Positions 58,032-64,000 of a DNA stretch of 64,000 bases are shown here, in pieces. The DNA is from an uncultured Opitutaceae bacterium (lineage in GTDB: Bacteria > Verrucomicrobiota > Verrucomicrobiia > Opitutales > Opitutaceae), in assembly GCA_937958045.1 (NCBI GenBank), contig CALFXL010000038.1, positions 1 through 64,000 on the forward strand, in the 5' to 3' direction. The notes beneath the pieces are model-generated. The model was not told the DNA's origin. It did no database searches and saw only the letters and a list, made by a program, of their open reading frames with translations. Each line of letters starts with the position of its first letter. Within the stretch, counting starts at the first letter, position 1. The position numbers and the translations under genes were made by a program.

Positions 58032-59354
58032 TTATCGGAGGGGGAAATCGAGATGCGTGGCGAGTTGGTGGTGGCGGATGCCGTAGAAGGCGGCGAAGTC
58101 GCGAATCTTTTCGGCGGTGGCATCGGTGGGCGTGCCGCGATCGCGTGTCTTGATGGCGGCGATCATGAGGTTCTTGGCGGTGTGTTCGGTCGAGATGAAT
58201 TCGAAGACTTTTGTCTTATAACCCGCCCATTCGAGCAGCTGTGCGCGGAGAGCGTCGGTGACAAACTCGGCCTGGCGTTCCTGAAAAATGCCGTGACGCA
58301 GCGCGTCGGCGAGGACGGGCGGTGCGGTGAGTTGAGGACGCAGTTCTTTCTGACAACAGGGAGAAACGACGAGCAAGCGCGCGCCGGCTTGAATGCCGCG
58401 ATGAAGCGCATCGTCGGTAGCGGTATCGCAGGCGTGGAGCGCGATGAGGATATCGAGCGTTTCGAGCGGTGCGTCGGCGATGGTGCCGGGCGTGAAACGG
58501 AGATGGGCGAGTCCGTTTTCGCGCGCGATGCGATTGCAGAGATCGACGAGTTCGGGACGCGCTTCGATGCCGGCGACTTCGGCGCGTGCACCGAGAAATG
58601 CGGCGGTGGCGAAGGTGAGATAACCCTTGCCGGAGCCCATGTCCGCCACGCGCAGCGGGGCGGAAGTACCCGGCTCCACGGGCGAAGTGCCAAATGACAG
58701 CGAAGGAGGTTCGGTGGCGAAGGCGGCGTCGAACGGCTTGGCGGCGGGGATGAGGTTGGCGTCGGCGGCGAGGTGACTGAGCAGTTCGACGAATTTATTT
58801 ATCTGACGAAATTTCGACGCCATGCCCTCGCGCGGTTGGCCGCGATCGTTGGTGACGCCCAGTGCGCGCAACCACGGAGCATCGGCCGGAATCAGGTACG
58901 CGCGAGTGCGGTTGTGGGCGGCCGCGGAGGACGCAGAGGCGGAGGTGTCTCGCGAAGAAGCGACGGACGCAATGTTGGAAGACGAGGCGGGCGGAGTGGG
59001 CGCGGGTTTAACCCGCTTGATCGAGAGGCGCGCGCTGCCGTCGTCGGCGGTCGCGAGCTGTGCGGTTTGTGTGGTCGTGAAGAGATGCGCGTCGAGGAAG
59101 TCGGTGCCGACGAGGCGATCGAGGAGCGCGAGTGCTTCGTCGTGCGGGAAGTTTTTGGTGATGTCGCGCGTCGCGTGGCGGTAGAGAAAGCTCAAATGCG
59201 GGCCGGACTTCAGCACGACCGGGCGGACGAAGAGATTCTTGAGCGAAGTATCGGCGCCCCGATGTTTCCCGAGGGTGAGTTTCGAGAGAGCGTTTTCCGC
59301 GAGAGAACTGCGGAGGAGAGAAAAAAAGCGATCGCGTGCGGACGGCTGCGGCAT
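58032..59354 (-). CDS. Methyltransf_32-like SAM methyltransferase
   Basis: 440 residues from ATG 59354 (MPQPSARDRFFSLLRSSL); a start 6 codons upstream is possible. The C-terminal half is a class I methyltransferase with motif I RVADMGSGKGYLTFATAAFL and downstream IALHACDTATDDALHRGIQA and VSPCCQKELRPQ, the ALHACDTATD/SPCCQ pair typical of the Methyltransf_32 family. The N-terminal half binds the substrate (FVRPVVLKSGPHLSFLYRHA). A low-complexity linker rich in Pro, Ala and Ser (about residues 120-150) divides the halves. Substrate unknown. Confidence 0.82.
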   Translation of the reverse strand: MPQPSARDRFFSLLRSSLAENALSKLTLGKHRGADTSLKNLFVRPVVLKSGPHLSFLYRHATRDITKNFPHDEALALLDRLVGTDFLDAHLFTTTQTAQLATADDGSARLSIKRVKPAPTPPASSSNIASVASSRDTSASASSAAAHNRTRAYLIPADAPWLRALGVTNDRGQPREGMASKFRQINKFVELLSHLAADANLIPAAKPFDAAFATEPPSLSFGTSPVEPGTSAPLRVADMGSGKGYLTFATAAFLGARAEVAGIEARPELVDLCNRIARENGLAHLRFTPGTIADAPLETLDILIALHACDTATDDALHRGIQAGARLLVVSPCCQKELRPQLTAPPVLADALRHGIFQERQAEFVTDALRAQLLEWAGYKTKVFEFISTEHTAKNLMIAAIKTRDRGTPTDATAEKIRDFAAFYGIRHHQLATHLDFPLR

Positions 59355-59447
59355 GGGGGGATGGCCGCGCAAGAACGCCGGGAGGGCAAAGGGAAATTTT
59401 CGCCGCGGAGGTGCGGAGAGCCGGCTGAAACGGTGGTTAATTCTGAC

Positions 59448-60671
59448 CTACCAATTAAAACTCGCTGCGCGCCAGAGTTCGCGGCCGGAACGGTAGGTGG
59501 CGAGGACGTCGGCGGGGGTGACTCGGCCGACGATGCTTGCGTGAATGTGGCGCGTGGCACGGAGGTGTTCGGCGTGGAAATCGAGGACGACGAAAGTCGC
59601 GGGGAGTCCGTGCGCGAGATAACCGAAGTGGTCGCCGCCGAGCGCTGCGCGGATGTTGCTCGTGGCCATCTTGAGGATCGCGGCGGGATGGGGCTCGCGT
59701 GGATCGCCGGCCTGGGAGCGGGCGAGTTTCCAGGCGAAATCGAGTTCGGCGAATAGCGCGGGCGAGTTGAGCATGCCGTTGTCGGTGCCGATGAGCAGGT
59801 TCACGCCGGCGCGTAGCAAATCGGCCACGGGCGGGAGCGGGAGTCCAAGCGTGGCGTTGGCGCGGGGATTGATGACGGCGGTTTTTCGCGAACGCGCCAT
59901 CAGGGCGATCTCGTCGGCGTTGGCGACGGTGAGGTGCACGATCAAATGCGGATCGAACACATCGAGCGCGCGGGCGAGATCACCGCGTCCGGAGATGGCG
60001 AGGGAGGTGTCGCGATAGCCGGCGTTTTCCAGGCAATGAATCGCGCGGAGTTTGTGGCGCGTGGAGGTGATTGCGGCGATTTCGCGCCAGGCGGGATCGG
60101 TCAGGTCGTTGATGGTGCTTTCAGAAAAACCGTCGGCGACTTCGAGGATCGCGAGAAGTTCGTCGCGTGCGGGAGCGGGCAGCGGTGCGCTGTTGGCGCG
60201 AAGTTCGTCCGCGGAAAACGGAGGGCGATCGAATTGGCTGAGGATGATCGACTCGATGCCGGCGGTGTTGGCGGCGGCGCGGAGAAGGCGGGCGCCGGCG
60301 AGGCCTTGTTCGCGGAAATCGATGTGACCGACGATGCCGCAGCGTGCCATGTAGCGGAGATGCGCGAAGAGATGTGGGAGATGTTCGTCGGCGGAGAGGC
60401 GGGCGAGTTCGCGGTATTTATAGCCGTCGGGACGAAAGAACGCTTCCTCGAGCGTGAGGCCGGCGGCGCCATCGGGCAGCGCGGAGTCGCCGAGATGCGT
60501 GTGGCCGTTGTACATGCCCGGCATGACGACGAGCGCGCCGTCATCGAGTTGGTGGCAAGGCGCGTCGAGCTCGATCGCGGTGATGGAATCGTGAACCCAG
60601 GCAAAACGTCGCGCGCGATGCGGCACCAAGTCAGGGCCGTGAAGAACGATACAATCGCGGAGTTCGGGCAT
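59448..60671 (-). CDS. Amidohydrolase superfamily protein (TRZ/ATZ/SsnA-like)
   Basis: A 407-residue metal-dependent hydrolase. Metal His residues in MPGMYNGHTHLGDSAL, further motifs IVGHIDFREQG and HLIVHLTVANADEI, and the catalytic Asp in LLIGTDNGMLNSP define the TIM-barrel amidohydrolase fold. The C-terminal region has GLPATFVVLDFHAEHLR, the closing beta-sandwich. Relatives deaminate or dechlorinate purines, pyrimidines and s-triazines. The upstream gene on the same strand encodes an ABC substrate-binding lipoprotein, hinting at uptake and processing of a nitrogen heterocycle. This is inference only. Confidence 0.85.
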   Translation of the reverse strand: MPELRDCIVLHGPDLVPHRARRFAWVHDSITAIELDAPCHQLDDGALVVMPGMYNGHTHLGDSALPDGAAGLTLEEAFFRPDGYKYRELARLSADEHLPHLFAHLRYMARCGIVGHIDFREQGLAGARLLRAAANTAGIESIILSQFDRPPFSADELRANSAPLPAPARDELLAILEVADGFSESTINDLTDPAWREIAAITSTRHKLRAIHCLENAGYRDTSLAISGRGDLARALDVFDPHLIVHLTVANADEIALMARSRKTAVINPRANATLGLPLPPVADLLRAGVNLLIGTDNGMLNSPALFAELDFAWKLARSQAGDPREPHPAAILKMATSNIRAALGGDHFGYLAHGLPATFVVLDFHAEHLRATRHIHASIVGRVTPADVLATYRSGRELWRAASFNW

Positions 60672-60856
60672 GGCTCGGCGCGGCGTCAGCCGCGCCGCGA
60701 GTTGAGGGTTGAAGGATACAGTTGAAGGAGATCAGCAAGTGGCGGGCCGAGATGTGGGCACTGAGGTAGTTAGTAGTTGGTAGTTAACCGTTGGGATGCA
60801 GCCGGCGGGGCGGAAGACGCATGCGACCAACTACTCATTACTCATTACCAACTACT
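60672..60856. repeat. Repeat-rich mosaic between the substrate-binding and amidohydrolase genes
   Basis: Three elements. (1) CGGCGCGGC (60676-60684), loop GTCA, GCCGCGCCG (60689-60697): a 9-bp GC stem ending 5 nt upstream of the amidohydrolase ATG. (2) AGTAGTTGGTA (60772-60782) and its exact inverse TACCAACTACT (60846-60856). (3) A direct repeat ACCAACTACT at 60826-60835 and 60847-60856 around a CTCATTA duplication. The right arm includes the stop codon of the substrate-binding protein gene. Confidence 0.7.
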
Positions 60857-61862
60857 CCGTCGACGATGGCGCGAGGACATCGGCGACGGTGAGGTTTTTT
60901 TTGAGGATGTTGAGTTCGCGCAGTTGGTTGAGCTGCGTTTGGAAACGTTCGGGGGAGAGGCGGCCGATTTGGGAGGCGTCGGTGGCGTCGCGGCCGACGA
61001 CGAGTTTTTCGTCGATGATCATCTGGCGGGAGAACGCGAGGAAGTCGTCGGTCGCGCCGGGGTTGACGGCTTTCATGAGCGCGTGGGCGGGCGCTGGATC
61101 GCCTTCGAGGTAGTCTTGCCAGCCGCGAACGTAGGCGCGGTAGAACGCGCGGGCGGCGTCGGGGTTTTCCGCGAGCCAGGTTTTGTTGGCGATGACGGTG
61201 ACATAGGCGTCGAAGCCGGCCTCCCACGGATAAAGGTATTTCGTTTTCACGGTGCCCTTGCTCTCGCGGGCGACGTTGAAGGGCTCGGCGATGTAGAAGG
61301 CCTGTTGGATGAAATTTTTGTCGGCGATGAAGTTGGCCAAGGAGAAGTTTTGCGGGATGATGCCGAACTCGATTTTGTATTTGTTTTTCAAATACGCCAG
61401 GAACGCCCACTCGGGTCGCGCCATGACGGTTTTGCCGTCGAGCTCTTCGAAGCGCGAAAGGGGATTGTCGGCGTGCAACATCAGGACGGACGGATCGTGC
61501 TGAAAAACGGCGGCGAAGTTGGTGACGGGCACGCCCTGAGCGATGGCGAGGATGGTGTTGGTGCTGTCGGCCTGGCCGAATTGCGCGTGATTGCTGGCGA
61601 CTTTTTGCGTGGCGAACGCGTTGGGGCCGCCGGGGATCAACGTGACTTCGAGACCCTCTTCGCGGAAGAAACCGCGCGCGAGCGCTTGATAAAAACCGCC
61701 GTGCTCGGGCTCGGCGACCCAGTCGAGCTGGACCGTGATTTTGGTTGGCGATTGAGCGGAGCGGGACGAGTCGGCGGAGGAATCGTTGGCCGGCTTTTTC
61801 CCGCAAGCGGAGAAGAGGAGCGCCGGGATGATCAGGAAAGGGACGGTGCGAAGCAGAGACAT
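60852..61862 (-). CDS. ABC transporter substrate-binding lipoprotein (NMT1/SsuA-like)
   Basis: 336 residues from ATG 61862 (MSLLRTVPFLII), which gives a lipoprotein signal with lipobox FSAC (Cys about 20). Longer starts exist but lose this. The mature protein has the NMT1/THI5 periplasmic-binding fold: ITVQLDWVAEPEHGGFYQAL, then QGVPVTNFAAVFQHDPSVLM and DGKTVMARPEWAFLAYLKN. These families bind thiamine pyrimidines, taurine, nitrate or riboflavin precursors. LDWVAEPEHGGFYQA is closest in wording to ThiY/THI5-like proteins. No permease or ATPase gene is adjacent in the window. Confidence 0.85.
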   Translation of the reverse strand: MSLLRTVPFLIIPALLFSACGKKPANDSSADSSRSAQSPTKITVQLDWVAEPEHGGFYQALARGFFREEGLEVTLIPGGPNAFATQKVASNHAQFGQADSTNTILAIAQGVPVTNFAAVFQHDPSVLMLHADNPLSRFEELDGKTVMARPEWAFLAYLKNKYKIEFGIIPQNFSLANFIADKNFIQQAFYIAEPFNVARESKGTVKTKYLYPWEAGFDAYVTVIANKTWLAENPDAARAFYRAYVRGWQDYLEGDPAPAHALMKAVNPGATDDFLAFSRQMIIDEKLVVGRDATDASQIGRLSPERFQTQLNQLRELNILKKNLTVADVLAPSSTE

Positions 61863-62022
61863 ATGGCTTTGGACAGGATGGGCGGGATTAACGAAACGGG
61901 GATGGGGAACGCACAACGCTCAACGTTTAACGCGTAACGTTCAAGTGAGTGGATGAAGGTTTCCGGCCATGCGGGAGGGCGCTGCGGGAGGGAACACCGA
62001 AGCTCCCGGCGGTTGGAGAAAT

Positions 62023-62049
62023 TTTCGTGGCTTTCGTGAGTTTCGTGGT
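62023..62049. repeat. Three tandem 9-mers upstream of polX
   Basis: TTTCGTGGC, TTTCGTGAG, TTTCGTGGT follow one another without a gap and end 12 nt before the polX GTG. The wording resembles short phrase-like intergenic repeats I associate with verrucomicrobial genomes. Confidence 0.6.
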
Positions 62050-62061
62050 TCTCTGGGAACC

Positions 62062-63807
62062 GTGAACAAAAACGAGATTGCCGATGTGCTGAACGATATC
62101 GCGGTGCTGCTGGAATTGAAGGGCGAGAATCCTTTCAAGACTCGCGCGTATCAGACGGGTGCGCGCACGCTCGAAGCGTTGGAAGAAGATCTGGCGGTGG
62201 TGATCGCGGAAGGGCGGTTGGGAAAAATCAAAGGTTTCGGCGAAGCGCTCGTGCAGAAGATCACGGAGCTGCACACGACGGGACGATTGAAGTTTTATGA
62301 AGATCTAAAAGCCAGCGTGGCGCCGGGACTGGTGGCGATGCTGGAGATCCCCGGCCTCGGCGCGAAGAAGATCAAAGCGCTCAACGAACAACTCGGCATC
62401 GACACGATCGAAGCGCTCGCGAAGGCGTGCGCGGAAGGGAAGATCGCGGCGCTGCCGGGCTTTGGCGAAAAATCGCAGGAGAAAATTCTGGCGGGCATCC
62501 GCAATCGTGAGGCGTACGCGAAGCGGCATTTGCGCGCGTTGGCGTTTGATGTGGCGGAGCCGATCCTCGCGGGATTGCGCGAACTGCCGCAGGTGCGTCG
62601 CGCGGAGCATGCGGGAAGTTTGCGACGCGGTATGGAGACGGTGGGCGACTTGGATTTTATCGTCGCGGCGACGGAGGTCGCGCCGGTAGTCGAGTGGTTT
62701 GTGTCGCGGCCCGGCGTGAAAGAAGTGACGGCCCGCGGCGAAACGAAAGCGAGCGTGCGCTACGAAAGCGGTCTTCAGGCCGATCTGCGCATCGTGCCGG
62801 AGGATCAGTTTATTTTTGCGCTGCATCATTTCACCGGTTCGAAGGATCACAACGTGCAGATGCGTCAACGTGCGCTCGCGCGCGGCTTGAGTCTGAGCGA
62901 GTGGGGCCTGGTGCCGGCGGAAGGCGAAGGCACGGTGAAAGCGAAAGCGGCGGGCGGTCAGGATCTCGTGATGGACGAGATCGAGTTGTTCGCGCGACTG
63001 GGGCTGCGCTTCATCCCGCCGGAGTTACGCGAAGGACTCGGCGAGATCGAAGCGGCGGAGAAAGGCGGGCTGCCGCAATTGCTCGAACCAAGCGATCTGC
63101 GCGGCGCGTTTCACAATCACACGACGGCGTCGGATGGCCGAAATACGCTCAACGAAATGGCGGCCGCGGCGGACGCGCTGGGCTGGGATTATCTCGGAAT
63201 CGCGGATCACTCGAAGGCGAGTTTTCAGGCGAACGGTCTCAACGAAGCGCGCCTCATGGAACAATGCGCGGCGATCGATGCGTTGAACGCTTCGGGAAAA
63301 TTTCGCGTACGTGTGCTCAAAGGCACGGAGTGCGACATCCTCGCGGATGGACGCCTGGACTTCGACGATGCGACGCTCGCGCAACTCGATTACGTGGTGG
63401 CGTCGGTGCACAACGCGTTTGCGCAGACCGAAGAGGTGATGACGGCGCGCATCATCCGCGCAATCGAATCACCGCACGTGCACATGCTGGGACATCTCAC
63501 CGGCCGCCTGTTGCTCCAGCGCGAAGCTTACGCAGTGAATGTGGGCAAAGTGATCGATGCGGCGATCGCGAATCAGGTGGCGATCGAGTTGAATGCGAGT
63601 CCATGGCGGCTCGATATGGACTGGCGTCATTGGCGACGTGCGGCGGAGCGCGGTTTGTTGTGTGTGATCAATCCCGATGCGCACGACACGGCCGGACTCT
63701 CGCACGTGGCGCACGGTGTGATCGCTGCGCGCAAAGGCTGGCTCACAAAAGCGCATGTGCTCAACACACGCACACTCGCCGATGTGCTCACGTGGTTGAA
63801 GCGGTGA
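62062..63807 (+). CDS. polX: DNA polymerase/3'-5' exonuclease PolX
   Basis: 581 residues from GTG 62062 (NKNEIADVLNDIAVLLELKG); the frame is open further upstream across the 9-mer repeat but not protein-like. Family X polymerase for gap-filling in base-excision repair. The N-terminal helix-hairpin-helix motifs are in IKGFGEALVQKI and LEIPGLGAKKIKAL and LPGFGEKSQEKI. The polymerase active-site Asp residues are in ETVGDLDFIVAA and GLQADLRIV. A C-terminal PHP exonuclease domain follows, with FHNHTTASDGRNTL, LGIADHSKASFQ, HMLGHLTGRLLL and INPDAHDTAG. Size is normal. Confidence 0.95.
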   Translation: MNKNEIADVLNDIAVLLELKGENPFKTRAYQTGARTLEALEEDLAVVIAEGRLGKIKGFGEALVQKITELHTTGRLKFYEDLKASVAPGLVAMLEIPGLGAKKIKALNEQLGIDTIEALAKACAEGKIAALPGFGEKSQEKILAGIRNREAYAKRHLRALAFDVAEPILAGLRELPQVRRAEHAGSLRRGMETVGDLDFIVAATEVAPVVEWFVSRPGVKEVTARGETKASVRYESGLQADLRIVPEDQFIFALHHFTGSKDHNVQMRQRALARGLSLSEWGLVPAEGEGTVKAKAAGGQDLVMDEIELFARLGLRFIPPELREGLGEIEAAEKGGLPQLLEPSDLRGAFHNHTTASDGRNTLNEMAAAADALGWDYLGIADHSKASFQANGLNEARLMEQCAAIDALNASGKFRVRVLKGTECDILADGRLDFDDATLAQLDYVVASVHNAFAQTEEVMTARIIRAIESPHVHMLGHLTGRLLLQREAYAVNVGKVIDAAIANQVAIELNASPWRLDMDWRHWRRAAERGLLCVINPDAHDTAGLSHVAHGVIAARKGWLTKAHVLNTRTLADVLTWLKR

Positions 63808-63828
63808 GCGCCGCGGCGTGGTGCGGCG

Positions 63829-64000
63829 TTATCGTTTCGTGATTTTTTCGACACGGACGGCGCAGGCTTTGTAGCTCGGCTGGCGCGAATGCGGATCGAA
63901 AGCCGGAAAGGTGAGGCAATTCACCGTGCTGAAATGCATCGGCAGATAAATCTGTCCGGGCTGCACGGTGCTGGTGATGAACGCGAGCGCTTCGGCTTCG
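63829..64000 (-). CDS. Molybdopterin oxidoreductase, C-terminus (probable assimilatory nitrate reductase)
   Basis: The last 57 codons of a minus-strand gene that enters from the right edge; the stop TAA lies at 63829-63831. The peptide contains TSTVQPGQIYLPMHF, VNCLTFPAFDPHSRQPSYKA and CAVRVEKI. This matches the end of the molydopterin dinucleotide-binding domain of assimilatory nitrate reductases (PGQ.F.PMH....N.LT...FDP.S.QP..K.CAV). The gene body, and so the identity, lies outside the window. Confidence 0.8.
   Translation of the reverse strand, partial: EAEALAFITSTVQPGQIYLPMHFSTVNCLTFPAFDPHSRQPSYKACAVRVEKITKR

Overview
The window is 64 kb of GC-rich bacterial chromosome, densely coding and made almost entirely of housekeeping genes. 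The gene families suggest Verrucomicrobiota, most likely Opitutaceae or a close relative. The reasons are a short Lys/Arg-rich 'small basic protein', a McsA-McsB-ClpC locus in an otherwise Gram-negative gene set, many exported proteins and lipoproteins, and a periplasmic cellulase cluster. This placement is inferred from gene content; no rRNA gene is present to settle it. I saw no tRNA, rRNA, CRISPR array, insertion sequence, prophage or integrase.

Layout. 1-4.3 kb: rpoD (cut by the window edge) and dnaG on the minus strand, then an exported DUF362-like protein. 4.4-7.5 kb: a lone nuoA, a three-domain protein joining a PTS EIIA-like domain to a diadenylate cyclase domain, an acyltransferase and rpmG with a strong terminator. 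7.5-16.4 kb: a small conserved protein, mrp, a TolB-like propeller, the tig-clpP-clpX protein-quality block, an M42 aminopeptidase and hisA. 16.4-21.3 kb: glnS, a CBS/DRTGG pyrophosphatase and a class IV aminotransferase (ilvE). 21.5-25.8 kb: mcsA-mcsB-clpC. 25.8-29.5 kb: two overlapping sensor kinases. 29.6-33.5 kb: three 2-hydroxyacid oxidoreductases. 33.5-42.5 kb: a VTT membrane protein, xseA, nif3, aroQ, guaB, and menC-menE with a DHNA-CoA-type thioesterase. 42.5-47 kb: a degenerate histidine kinase, a DUF1802 protein, a lipoprotein, rimO and the small basic protein. 47-51.4 kb: a 1011-residue von Willebrand A surface protein and rsgA. 51.4-56.6 kb: GH9, GH5 and an exported cellobiose-2-epimerase-like protein. 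56.6-64 kb: Rsm22-like and Methyltransf_32-like methyltransferases, a LysM protein, an amidohydrolase, an ABC substrate-binding lipoprotein, polX, and the C-terminus of a molybdopterin oxidoreductase.

How the genes work together. Two proteolysis modules lie within 14 kb: Tig/ClpP/ClpX for nascent and tagged proteins, and McsA/McsB/ClpC for phospho-arginine-marked proteins. ClpP at 12 kb could serve both unfoldases. The GH9/GH5/epimerase cluster would take beta-1,4-glucan or mannan to disaccharides and epimerise them outside the cytoplasm. menC, menE and the thioesterase cover three consecutive menaquinone steps.

The best candidate for something undescribed is the EIIA-PK_C-diadenylate cyclase fusion at 4787-6142, which would couple c-di-AMP synthesis to phosphotransfer. 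Second is the McsA-McsB-ClpC locus, which keeps its phospho-arginine-binding motif but has no CtsR gene. Third is a histidine kinase whose phospho-acceptor His has become Asn. Several intergenic regions also carry repeat-like palindromes.
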